64,000 nucleotides of DNA, taken from the NCBI GenBank assembly GCA_963803875.1, contig CAWDOA010000006.1:124001-188000 (forward strand), read 5' to 3'. The notes under the pieces were generated by a model. It worked only from the letters and a program-made list of their open reading frames with translations. It was not told where the DNA came from and ran no database searches. Source of the stretch: JABDIY01 sp963803875. Its GTDB lineage: Bacteria > Actinomycetota > Acidimicrobiia > Acidimicrobiales > SZUA-35. Shown here piece by piece: positions 55,254-63,656 of the stretch. Made by a program: the position numbers and the translations under genes. Every line of letters starts with the position of its first letter. Position 1 is the first letter of the stretch.

Positions 55254-56127
55254 CAGAGGTGAGGCCCGAGATGATGTAGCGCTGTAGGAACATGAACAGT
55301 ACGAGCATCGGGAACATGAGCATCAGCACGGCTGCGGCCAGCTTGGGCCAGTCACTGCCGTACACACCTTCGAAGACGATCAGGCCCCGGGTGATCGGGT
55401 AGAGATCCTCATTGGTCAGGTAGACGGTTGCGAGTATCAGCTCGTTCCAGATCCCGATGGCGTGGATCACCGTGACCGTTGCGATCGCCGGCCGTATCAA
55501 GGGCATGAGGATGGAGAACACGAACCGCATGTAGCTGCAACCGTCGATCGCCGCTGATTCGTCGAGTTCGATCGGGATCGACTTTATGTAGTTGACGAGA
55601 ATGATCAGCCCGATCGGGTTGATCAGGAACAGCAGGATGTAGCCGGGGCGAGTGTTGAAGAGGCCGAGGTTCAGAATGAGCTGAAACTGCGGGATCAGTG
55701 CCGGCGGGAGGAACAGCGCCACCACGTAGAGCGTGAGCATGGCACCGGAGCCCTTGACGTATCCACGAGCGATCGGGAACGCAACGAAGACCGACATGAT
55801 CACAAATGCTGTTGTCCCGACGATCGTGTAGATCAACGAGTTCATCAAGTAGCCCGGGAAGTTGGCAAGATTCCAGGCCTCGGTGTAGTTGTCCAGTGTG
55901 AAGCCCTCGGGCAGACCGGTTGGATCCTGGAAGAACTCCGGCAGCGACTTCATCGACGCGAAGATCAGGATCGCCAGCGGACCCACATAGACCAGGGCGA
56001 AGAGGATCAGGATCGTGTAGGAGGCGATTTTGGTTCGAAGTTCGCGAGAGCTTGCGCTGGGAGGTGGCGGCGCCGAAAGGTCGATCCCGACCGTGGAGCC
56101 CTCCTCGATGGGGTTGATGGTGGTCAT
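55237..56127 (-). CDS. Sugar ABC transporter permease (MalG type)
   Basis: 296 residues from the ATG at 56127, which overlaps the stop of the MalF-type gene by one base. Six membrane segments, first at ILILFALVYVGPLAILIFAS. The cytoplasmic EAA loop is in ELDESAAIDGCSYMRFVFSI with ILMPLIRPAIATV after it, where the ATPase docks. The end, FLQRYIISGLTSGAVKG, is typical for MalG-type proteins. Forms the importer with the MalF-type partner and the binding lipoprotein. Confidence 0.93.
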   Translation of the reverse strand: MTTINPIEEGSTVGIDLSAPPPPSASSRELRTKIASYTILILFALVYVGPLAILIFASMKSLPEFFQDPTGLPEGFTLDNYTEAWNLANFPGYLMNSLIYTIVGTTAFVIMSVFVAFPIARGYVKGSGAMLTLYVVALFLPPALIPQFQLILNLGLFNTRPGYILLFLINPIGLIILVNYIKSIPIELDESAAIDGCSYMRFVFSILMPLIRPAIATVTVIHAIGIWNELILATVYLTNEDLYPITRGLIVFEGVYGSDWPKLAAAVLMLMFPMLVLFMFLQRYIISGLTSGAVKG

Positions 56128-57050
56128 CAGAGGTACTTCCTTTCTCGACGCTGGACAATGGCGTTGGCGGCCATCCCGAGAATCAGCACCAGCAGGAACA
56201 ACACGATCGAGGCAGCTGCGGCGTACCCCTGGCGGAACGAATTGGTCCCGGTTTGGCCGAACGCCTCGGCGTAGACCACGTAGCCGAGCACCTGTGTGCC
56301 GTTCTTGTATCCCGTGAGCACAAGGAACAACATCCAGGCCTGGAGAGACCCGACGATGTTCAACAAGAAATTGGTGTTGATCGCCGGCGTGAGCTGTGGC
56401 CAGGTGACGTTCTTGAAGAGCTGCCACCCGGTGGCGCCGTCGACCGCCGCCGCTTCGAAGAGGTCGGCGGGGATGGTCTGCATCCCGGCCAGGAAGATGA
56501 CCATTGTGAATCCGGCGTTGGCCCAGATCTGGACGACGATGACCCAGTAGAAGGCGTTTGGTCCGGCGAGGAACTGGGATTCCAGTCCGAGCAACCCGAA
56601 GATGTCATCCATCGGACCGCCGCCGGGCCGAAGGAACAGCTTCCATATCAAGCCTTGGACGGCGACGCCTAAGATCACCGGTACGAAGAAGAGGGTTCGA
56701 AAGACGAGGCGACCTCGCAGCTTCTGATTGACGAGCATGGCCAGGGCCAGGCCGATTCCAAACTGGATCACGGTCACGAGGACCATGAACACCAGGGTTC
56801 GCTGTAGTGCGTCGAGGTTGTCTCGCGATCGGGCGCCCTGGAAGAGGAATTCGTCGAAGTTTTGAAAGCCGACCCAGCTGATGGGGATGCCACGGATACC
56901 GGTCGCATCGGTGAAGGCGTAGATCGCTGTTGCGAGGGATGGCCCTACCCCGATCAGGAGGTAGAAGCCGAGCCCGGGGAAGAGCAGCAGCCACGGGTAT
57001 ATGCGTTGTCTTCCTCCCCCGAAAAGATCTTGTTGTGTTGCTACTGCCAT
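56127..57050 (-). CDS. Sugar ABC transporter permease (MalF type)
   Basis: 307 residues, ATG at 57050 after AGGGGGAG. Six membrane helices, first at YPWLLLFPGLGFYLLIGVG. EAA loop in DLFEAAAVDGATGWQLFKNV followed by TWPQLTP. Partner of the MalG-type permease. No ATP-binding protein is encoded in the window, as is usual for CUT1 importers that share an MsmK-like ATPase encoded elsewhere. Confidence 0.93.
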   Translation of the reverse strand: MAVATQQDLFGGGRQRIYPWLLLFPGLGFYLLIGVGPSLATAIYAFTDATGIRGIPISWVGFQNFDEFLFQGARSRDNLDALQRTLVFMVLVTVIQFGIGLALAMLVNQKLRGRLVFRTLFFVPVILGVAVQGLIWKLFLRPGGGPMDDIFGLLGLESQFLAGPNAFYWVIVVQIWANAGFTMVIFLAGMQTIPADLFEAAAVDGATGWQLFKNVTWPQLTPAINTNFLLNIVGSLQAWMLFLVLTGYKNGTQVLGYVVYAEAFGQTGTNSFRQGYAAAASIVLFLLVLILGMAANAIVQRRERKYL

Positions 57051-57083
57051 GTGCTCCCCCTTGTATTGGTGTTCCTACGTTTT

Positions 57084-57139
57084 GCTGACCGTAGGTGTGG
57101 GACCGCAGGGCGGTCCCACACCTATTGCCTTCGGTCAGC
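57084..57139 (-). promoter_or_regulatory. Long intercistronic hairpin between binding-protein and permease genes
   Basis: TAGGTGTGGGACCGC (57092-57106) and GCGGTCCCACACCTA (57110-57124) form a perfect 15-bp stem with a 3-base loop. GCTGACCG (57084-57091) and CGGTCAGC (57132-57139) extend it by 8 pairs, with a 7-base bulge on one side. No T-run follows. In other sugar ABC operons such hairpins after the binding-protein gene protect that part of the mRNA or stop some transcripts, so that more binding protein than permease is made; that role is inferred here. Confidence 0.8.
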
Positions 57140-57162
57140 CATCTAACTTCGCCCGATACTCC

Positions 57163-58528
57163 TTACAGACCTGACTCGAGGTCGGACTGGGCCTGGTTGG
57201 CGGCTTCGACCGGATCGCTGAAGTCACCGTTGTACAGCCACAGCGCGGCCTCTCTGCCGTTGGCCCACTGGCCGGCGCCCTTGGGACCTACCCAGAGCTG
57301 CTCCTGCCCGATCCTGAAGTTCCCCGCTTGGAGGATGGGGCTGATCGACCGACCGAGGGTGTTGTCGAGCACGGCCGTCGGCTGGGTGGGGATGTACCCG
57401 GTTGCGTTGGCAAAGTCGTTGTAGTTGTCCTGCTCGGAGAACGCGGCGAGGTACGCATGGGCCAGGTCGGCCACCGGCGTGTCCCCTGCGACCGCGAGGG
57501 TCATGTCGTTCTTGCCGTACAGCGTCTGGTTGTCCGCAGCGTTGTCGCTGCCGGGGAACGGAACATAGGACCACTCGAAGGCAGCGTCCTCGATCGTGCC
57601 GGCGTTCCATGCGCCCATGGGACCGAAGGCAACGTCGCCGGCCACATAACGCTGGGCGGCGGAGTCGCCGGTGAGGCCGGCCGATTCGGCGTCGAGTCGG
57701 TCCGCATAGGCGGCATACCGCTCGAAGAGCTCCAGGCCCTGCTCGTCGTTCCACTTGAGGTCACCGGTCCAAAGGCCTTCGACGAGGGCTTCCTGGTCGG
57801 GATACAGCGCACCGAGATATGCCGTAGGTTCCGACGAAGACCGGCCAGGCGTCGGCGCCGCCGGCGATCGAGCACTTGAAGCCCGCATCGTTGACGGCAT
57901 CGCAGGCCGAAAGGTACTCGTCCCAGGTGGTGGGCACGTCGACACCGATGTCGGCCAGGAGGTCGAGGTTGACGAACATGCCGCTATAGGTGACGCGGCC
58001 CAGAGGCAGTCCGTAGACGCCGCCATCAAAGGTTGTGCTCTCGATGGCCGATTCGTCGTAGTTGTCAAGGTAGGCCTGACCGCTGAGGTCCATCAACAGC
58101 CCGGCCTCGATCAACTGCTGCCAGTACGGCGTGTCTGCGCCGGTCATGTAGGGCTGAACCGCCTTGTCGAAACCATTGATGCTGATCGTGGTGACGTCGA
58201 TGTCTTCAGCGGTCAGGCGGGTCTGATTGACCGTTGCGATGTCGTTTGCGTTCACGACCGACAGGTCGATCGTAACGCCGGGGTTGGCCGTTTGGAACTC
58301 GTCGTTGAAGCTCTCGAAGAACTCCACTCCCGCCGGGTTCTGGTGAATCAGTACCCGAAGGGTTCCTTCGACTCCTGAACCACCGTCGCCTGAGTCATCG
58401 GAACTGCCCGAATCGTCGGACGCAGCTCCATCGTCGGATGCAGAATCACTTCCGCTGCCGCACGCTGATGCGATCATGGCGAACGCAAACAGGTAGGCGA
58501 GCAGCCCCCTGATTCGTAGCTTCTTCAT
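57163..58528 (-). CDS. Sugar-binding lipoprotein of ABC importer (frame broken)
   Basis: About 454 residues after correction; ATG at 58528 after GGAGAGGAAA. Signal with lipobox Cys (MIASACGSG) and a long Asp/Ser/Gly linker. Family 1 (UgpB/MalE-like) binding protein: LRVLIHQNPAGVEFFESFND, YGLPLGRVTYSGMFVNLDLL, TWDEYLSACDAVNDAGF. Near 57835 one extra base breaks the frame; the rest continues with YLGALYPDQEALVEGLWTGD, VAFGPMGAWNAGTIED and TGYIPTQPTAVLDNTLG. Binds the oligosaccharide outside the membrane, here presumably beta-glucan oligomers, from the GH16/GH161 neighbours. Confidence 0.88.
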
Positions 58529-58638
58529 ATGTTTCCTCTCCTTGGTAAGGCAAGCGTCGTTCGACGCGTTTCGTGACCGATAGCCGGTCCGATCTTTGGT
58601 GCAAGCACTGCCGTGCGTTGCGTTCGAGCAATACTATT

Positions 58639-58652
58639 TGGGAGCGCTCCCT
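58639..58652. promoter_or_regulatory. LacI-type operator before the ABC operon (proximal)
   Basis: TGGGAGCGCTCCCT, with a perfect 12-bp palindromic core at 58640-58651, lies 111 bp before the binding-protein start. It follows the same pattern as the sites at 44173 and 59785. Confidence 0.72.
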
Positions 58653-58702
58653 GGTGGAGTATCGAGTCGCCAGCGGGCGGGAACCCGGCTGAAACCTTCG
58701 CA

Positions 58703-58716
58703 TAGGAGCGCTTCCA
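58703..58716. promoter_or_regulatory. Possible LacI-type operator before the ABC operon (distal)
   Basis: TAGGAGCGCTTCCA, a weaker match (five of seven half-site positions symmetric), 51 bp further upstream than the proximal site, centre to centre 64 bp. Paired sites of this kind can support DNA looping by a tetrameric LacI protein; this is inference. Confidence 0.5.
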
Positions 58717-58746
58717 CCGATGGTGGCCGTGAGGGGCACAACAACA

Positions 58747-59772
58747 TCACATGCACCCAGCCGGTGAGCCGCACGATTCGCGCACGACGAGAGTGGGGGG
58801 TAGAACGATCCGCTCCGGGGCTGTGTCGGGGTTGTCGATGATGGTCTTCAGAAGCAATGCAGCCCTTCGACCGAGGTCGGCAACGGGCTGGGCGAGCGAG
58901 GTGAGGCGGGGTGATGTCTGGTCGGCGGGGAGGAGCCCGTCGAAGGAGACGACTGCGATGTCGTCTGGACAGCGGAGTCCTGCTTCCCTGATCGCTCGAA
59001 GGGCTCCAACGGCCATACGATCGGAGCCGACAAAAACCGAGTCGGGTTGGTGAGCAAGAAGTGACTCCATTGCCGCGAGGCCCGACGCCTCTGTCCAGGT
59101 GCCCTCGGTGGCACGTTCGCAGATGTCCAGACCAGCCTCGGCCAGCCCTTCCAGGAACCCCATGCGGCGGTCGATGCCAACTGTGGTGTTGGAAGGAGGG
59201 GCGATCAAGGCGGGCCGGGTGCGGCCCAGTTCGGCGAGGTGCTGGGCGGCAATGCGGGCACCGCCGCGGTTGTCGACATCGACGGAGAAACGAATAGCAG
59301 GATCATGGGGTCGACCGACCACCACAAACGGCAGGGTGGCCCGCTGAAGCTGGTCGGTCACGGGATCGCCAATATCAGCGGCGGTGACGATGACCCCATC
59401 GACGAGGCCTCGGGCAACCACGCGAGGGATGATCGAACGCTCATCGGACTCGTCCTCGAAGAGGAACAGGGCGAGCGTGGTTCCCATGGAGTTGCTGGCA
59501 CTGGTGGCGCCGAGGATGAGGCGGCCGAAGTATGGATCGTCGAACAGGGTCGCGGCTGCGCTTGGAATGACAAGCCCAATGACGCCGGTGCGGTTGGAGG
59601 CGAGAGACCGTGCTGCGGCATGGGGTCGGTAGCCCGTTTCCTCGATCACAGCCTCGACCCGATGCTTGGCGGAATCGCTTACGTTCGTTTCACCGTTGAC
59701 GACCCGGGAGACGGTGGAACGGGAGACGCCCGCCAACTTTCCGATCTCCTCCAGGTTCAAACGCTGCAACAA
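58747..59772 (-). CDS. LacI-family transcriptional regulator
   Basis: 341 residues with a TTG start after GGGAG. The DNA-binding head is NLEEIGKLAGVSRSTVSRVV followed by NGETNVSDSAKHRVEAVIEE, typical LacI helix-turn-helix and hinge. The sugar-binding core has IGLVIPSAAATLFDDPYFGR, RGLVDGVIVTAAD, LPFVVVGRPHDP, FSVDVDNRGGARIAAQHLAE and VFVGSDRMAVGALRAIREAG. It is followed by the ABC operon on the same strand and has its own palindromic site at 59785. The likely inducer is a beta-glucan oligomer, glucose-linked compound or sugar acid. Confidence 0.93.
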   Translation of the reverse strand: MLQRLNLEEIGKLAGVSRSTVSRVVNGETNVSDSAKHRVEAVIEETGYRPHAAARSLASNRTGVIGLVIPSAAATLFDDPYFGRLILGATSASNSMGTTLALFLFEDESDERSIIPRVVARGLVDGVIVTAADIGDPVTDQLQRATLPFVVVGRPHDPAIRFSVDVDNRGGARIAAQHLAELGRTRPALIAPPSNTTVGIDRRMGFLEGLAEAGLDICERATEGTWTEASGLAAMESLLAHQPDSVFVGSDRMAVGALRAIREAGLRCPDDIAVVSFDGLLPADQTSPRLTSLAQPVADLGRRAALLLKTIIDNPDTAPERIVLPPTLVVRESCGSPAGCM

Positions 59773-59784
59773 TTCTCCCTTTCA

Positions 59785-59798
59785 TGAGAGCGCTCCCA
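59785..59798. promoter_or_regulatory. LacI-type operator before lacI
   Basis: TGAGAGCGCTCCCA, one mismatch from a perfect palindrome, 13 bp upstream of the lacI start, which suggests autorepression. The same region lies 83 bp before the divergent alpha/beta hydrolase gene and could also affect it. Confidence 0.72.
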
Positions 59799-59880
59799 CA
59801 GCATACTGCTGCGACCGATATGGGTCAACTGGTCTATCGGATAGGTGAAAGACCTGGGGATATCGACCTACCCTGAGCCG

Positions 59881-60835
59881 ATGGCGAAGCGGAACTGGCT
59901 CATCGGAGGAATCGGAGCCGGGGTGGGTCTGGCCGTTGTGGCACTACGCCGCAAGGTGGCTCGGTGGGGGGCGAACCCGGACCCTCTGAAGGGCCAGGCA
60001 ATCGAGTTTCCGTCGGGCCTGCAAAGGACTGTCACCTTGCCCGATGGCGCCCGACTGTCGACGGTCACAGTGGGGGAGGGGCCAACGATCGTATGCGTTC
60101 ACGGGCTCACCGGATCGCGTCACGACTGGGGTCCGATGGCGCCCAAATTGCTCGCCGCCGGTTACCAGCTCGTCGCGGTCGAACAGCGAGGCCATGGTGA
60201 TTCCACTCCTGGAACGGCCGGGTATGGGTCCACCCAATTGGGCGACGGATCTCGGTCACGTTCTGGACGAACTCGACATTCACGCGGTGGCACTGATGGG
60301 CCATTCGATGGGTGGAATGGCGGCCATGGCGTTCGCCGTCGACCAGCCCGCTGTGCTGAAGAACCGGGTCTCATCGCTTGTCCTCATCGCCACCGCCGCC
60401 TCGCTCGTAGCGCCGGGCTCGAAACTGGGATTCCGACTCAGCGGATTGACTATCCCCGCACGGCTGAAGCCGGCACAGAAACGTCTACGACTCGGCGCCC
60501 GACTCTTGGCATTCGGCGACCGACCCAGCCTCCACATGATCGACACCGCCATCCGCTCATCGGGGCGGCTGCCCGAAAACGTGCGAGCCCAGGCAACCTC
60601 GGCTCTCGGGGCCCACGATCTACTCGACCGGATGGGAACGATCGATCTTCCCACGCTGGTGATAGGAGGATCGCGCGACGTTCTCATACGGCCGTCACAA
60701 GTGCGCGATCTGGCCGATGCCATTCCCGGTTCCGAACTGCACATGTTGGAGGGGGCCGGTCACCTGGTCATCTGGGAGCGTCACGAGAAGGTCGACGACA
60801 TCGTGCTGAGCTTCTTGTCCGGCCTCGAAGTGTGA
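59881..60835 (+). CDS. Alpha/beta-fold hydrolase with N-terminal membrane anchor (frame broken)
   Basis: About 318 residues after correction; ATG at 59881. A short hydrophobic segment (LIGGIGAGVGLAVVAL) at the N-terminus is likely an anchor. The fold has IVCVHGLTGSRHDWGPM (oxyanion loop), VAVEQRGHGDSTPG, the nucleophile elbow ALMGHSMGGMAAMAFA, VIGGSRDVLI with the acid residue and LEGAGHLVIWERH with the catalytic His. At about 60240 one extra G in a G-run breaks the frame; without it the text reads STQLATDLGHVLDELD. Probably an esterase or lipase-like enzyme; substrate unknown. Its stop lies near the next gene's start. Confidence 0.85.
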
Positions 60836-60875
60836 GCAGGTTCGTCGCAACTGGGTAGCCAGCACCGATGTTGCA

Positions 60876-62077
60876 GTGGTCGGGTTGGGTCTCATCGGCT
60901 GTGCCGCCACCCGTCACCTGGCATCGGCCGGTGTGGAGGTCATGGGCATCGGCCCGGCCGAACCGGCCAACTGGGCCGAACACGATGGTCCCTACGCCAG
61001 CCACTACGACTCGGGCAGGATCACTCGCCGCCTCGACGCACGGAAAGAGTGGGCGATCCTCGCCGGTCGGTCGATCGGTCAGTACGCCGAAATCGCGGAG
61101 GCGTCCGGAATCGGATTCCATCACCCGACCGGCCTGGTGTTCGTTCGAAACGACCCCGATGGCATCGCCAACCAGAAGCAGGTGATCGAGGATCTCCATC
61201 TGCCGGTCTCGGTAGGGACTGTGGGCGAGTCAGGAGGCTCCAACACCGTCCTCGCCGAGTACAGATTTCCGGCCGGATGGACCACACTGACCGAACCCGA
61301 TCCGGCCGGCTTCATCGACCCCCGCTTGATGGCGCAGGCTCAGATTGTGGCCGCCGAGAAACGAGGTGCCCAGATTCGGCGCGAGGCGGCGGTCGCACTG
61401 GATCCGGTGGATGGTGGCGGTTGGCGGATCAGAACGACCTCGGGTGAGGTCGGGGCCAGGCGGGTACTCCTTGCCACAGGGCCCTATCTTCAGGACCTCC
61501 ACACCACAGAACTGCAGGCGTGCGTTCGGCCCGAGGCGGTGATCCTGGGGCGTATCTCCACCACCGAGGCGCAGCGGTTGAACTCCCTTCCTGCCGCCAT
61601 CTACCTGCTCGACCATCCCGAGATCGACGACATCTACATCGTTCCGCCCACCAAATACCCCGACGGCAGCTACTACATCAAGATGGGAGGTTCGAACGTT
61701 GCAGCGTCGGTTCTGACCACAGCCGCCGAGAAGCACGCCTGGATGTCGGGCGACAGTGCAAACAGCCAACTGGCTGTCATGGAGAGGTTCTCACGACGGT
61801 GTTGCCAGGGGTCGACTTCGAAAGCTTCGAGATGAAGCCGTGTCTGATCACCGACACCCCGTCCGGCCTGCCCTACGTAGATCAGATCGCCGATGATCTC
61901 TATGTGGCCGTGGGTGGCAACGGGCATGCGGCCAAGAGCGCCGACGCCATCGGGGCACTCGCTGCGGGCCTGGTGAGAGGTGCGGGTGAGTGGAGCGACG
62001 ATGAACTCGACCGCAATCAGTTCGTGGCCCGGTTCGGGCACTGGATGCCCCGCTCCGGATCCCGACACGGAAACTGA
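60876..62077 (+). CDS. FAD-dependent amine/amino-acid oxidase family protein (frame broken)
   Basis: About 400 residues after correction. The visible start is a GTG inside the dinucleotide motif (VVGLGLIGCAATRHLASAG, GxGxxG), so the true start is probably a few codons earlier, perhaps the GTG at 60832 that overlaps the hydrolase stop, with a second frame break near 60858. DAO family features: AQAQIVAAEKRGAQIRREAA, RRVLLATGPYLQDL and, after a break near 61790, LPGVDFESFEMKPCLITDTP and LYVAVGGNGHAAKSADAIGA, like sarcosine oxidase and N-methyltryptophan oxidase. Covalent flavin Cys in MKPCLITDTP is at the expected place. Oxidises a secondary amine or amino acid. Confidence 0.82.
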
Positions 62078-62186
62078 ACAGAAGCGGCCTCCAAAGGTGG
62101 TGGTCAGAGCGCGATTGGGCCCAACCGCTACAGATTGTCCACGCTCTGAGTCGATAGCTGAACCGATCGGAAGGAAGGACGACAGC

Positions 62187-62456
62187 ATGCGAAACACCGG
62201 TATTGGTTCATCCATTGGGCTAGTGGCCCTTGGCGCAATTCTTGCTTGGGCAGTCAGCTTTGAAGTGGAAGGTATCGACCTCAACACGGTCGGGATCATT
62301 CTCTTTGCCGTGGGAATCCTGGGGATCGTTGTCATCCTCGTGGCCACGGCCACAACCCAGCGCACGGTGATCGAGCGCAATCGCGAAGTCGTCATGAGCC
62401 CCGAGCAGACCATCCGCGAGCCTGTTCAATCGGAGATGGTGAACAGTCAGCGGTAA
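62187..62456 (+). CDS. DUF6458 small membrane protein
   Basis: 89 residues from the ATG at 62187 after AAGGAAGGA. Two membrane helices (SIGLVALGAILAWAVSF and IILFAVGILGIVVILV) joined by VEGIDLNTVG, the signature of DUF6458 proteins, then a polar tail. Function unknown. Confidence 0.8.
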   Translation: MRNTGIGSSIGLVALGAILAWAVSFEVEGIDLNTVGIILFAVGILGIVVILVATATTQRTVIERNREVVMSPEQTIREPVQSEMVNSQR

Positions 62457-62470
62457 GCCGCGGTCGTGTG

Positions 62471-63175
62471 TTAGCCAATGATTTCGAAGGTGGCGGCGAG
62501 GTCCACACCGAACTCGGCGCCGGCATGTTCAGCAGGACCTCGGAGGAACTCGGCGGCTGAAGCCATATCCCCGGCGAGGTTGCTGAGATACACCTCGTGA
62601 CAACGCAGCGATGCGACACCGGCATCGAATGTGTCGGTGACGTCAACCGCATGTGTCGGATTCGGGCTGCCGGAGAAGGCGATGAATCGAACGCCATCCC
62701 ACGCGGTTCCCGCCTCGGGAAAGACCCATGGATTGCCGGCGTCCCGTACCGCGTCGAGCAGCGAGCGGCCCACAGCTCGGTGGTCGGGATGATTCCAACT
62801 CGGTCCACCCCAGGAGTCACGGAAGTTGATCGAAAGGACCACGTCGGGACGGTGCCGTCGGACCGGTTCGCACAACGCCGCTCTCATGCCGAGCCCCTCT
62901 TCCAGGAGGCCATCAGGCAGACCGAGGAATTCGACCTCTCCGACTCCCACCGCAGCGCACGCCGCTACCTGTTCGGCACGTCGTAACGGTCCGACCTCGG
63001 CCGGATCCAGGGCACTGATTCCCGCTTCGCCGTCGGTCACCAACACGTAGACGATGTTTTTGCCCTGCCCGGTCCACCGAGCCACCGCCGAAGCCGCCCC
63101 GTATTCCATGTCATCAGGGTGAGCGACGACTGCCAGTGCCGTGGTCCAGTCCTCGGGAAACGTATCCATACTCAT
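62471..63175 (-). CDS. PIG-L (LmbE) family deacetylase
   Basis: 234 residues. Zinc-site motif VVAHPDDMEYGAAS near residue 16, YVLVTDGEAG, RRAEQVAACAAVGVGEVEFL, and HPDH in PSWNHPDHRAVGRSL. The family includes MshB and Mca, which act in mycothiol synthesis and detoxification, and deacetylases of other N-acetyl-glycosides. At 234 residues it is shorter than MshB, so a general role is more likely. Convergent with the DUF6458 gene, 14 bp apart. Confidence 0.9.
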   Translation of the reverse strand: MSMDTFPEDWTTALAVVAHPDDMEYGAASAVARWTGQGKNIVYVLVTDGEAGISALDPAEVGPLRRAEQVAACAAVGVGEVEFLGLPDGLLEEGLGMRAALCEPVRRHRPDVVLSINFRDSWGGPSWNHPDHRAVGRSLLDAVRDAGNPWVFPEAGTAWDGVRFIAFSGSPNPTHAVDVTDTFDAGVASLRCHEVYLSNLAGDMASAAEFLRGPAEHAGAEFGVDLAATFEIIG

Positions 63176-63269
63176 ACCGTCACACTAGGGCGACCCGGCT
63201 GAGATGATCACCAGCACGCCGCTGCTGTGCCTACGCTCATGGCCATCGTGGGCCTGCCGATAGGGCAGG

Positions 63270-63608
63270 ATGATTGACGTCGGCGAGGTTGTTCATGTGA
63301 TCGAACGCCGCAACTTCGAAAACGACCTTCGACGACACTTCGTGGGCACCGTGGAACGGGTCGGCGAGAATTCGTTCCGGGCGACTGGCTACGCCTTCAT
63401 CTTCGACAGCAACCGGGACACCTATGTGAGGTCGCCAACCAAGCGCACCCGACTCCTGGCCATGGGATCGTCGGGTTTGATCATCAACGTTGCCCCGGAA
63501 GGGACCGACGTCGAAAAGGTGCGGTACGTGGATGTCAACGGTCACCTCACCGTCACCGACTACGAAGCGTTCAGTCTGAGCGTCAACGAGTTCGGCACCC
63601 GCAACTGA
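63270..63608 (+). CDS. Small hypothetical protein
   Basis: 112 residues, ATG at 63270 after GGGCAGGA. Beta-rich and basic in the middle (HFVGTVERVGENSFRATGYA, FIFDSNRDTYVRSP) without signal or membrane segment. I do not recognise a family. Precedes the CorA-like gene on the same strand by 48 bp. Confidence 0.65.
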   Translation: MIDVGEVVHVIERRNFENDLRRHFVGTVERVGENSFRATGYAFIFDSNRDTYVRSPTKRTRLLAMGSSGLIINVAPEGTDVEKVRYVDVNGHLTVTDYEAFSLSVNEFGTRN

Positions 63609-63656
63609 AACCGGTCTGGGTCACAATGAGCGGTTGTGGCGCACCGATGCGGGATC

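Noticed and set aside
57163..58068. Second half of the binding-protein gene as an independent gene with its own start
   Set aside because: The text before about 57835 has no family match, while the rest is the continuation of the first half; no ribosome site at 58068.
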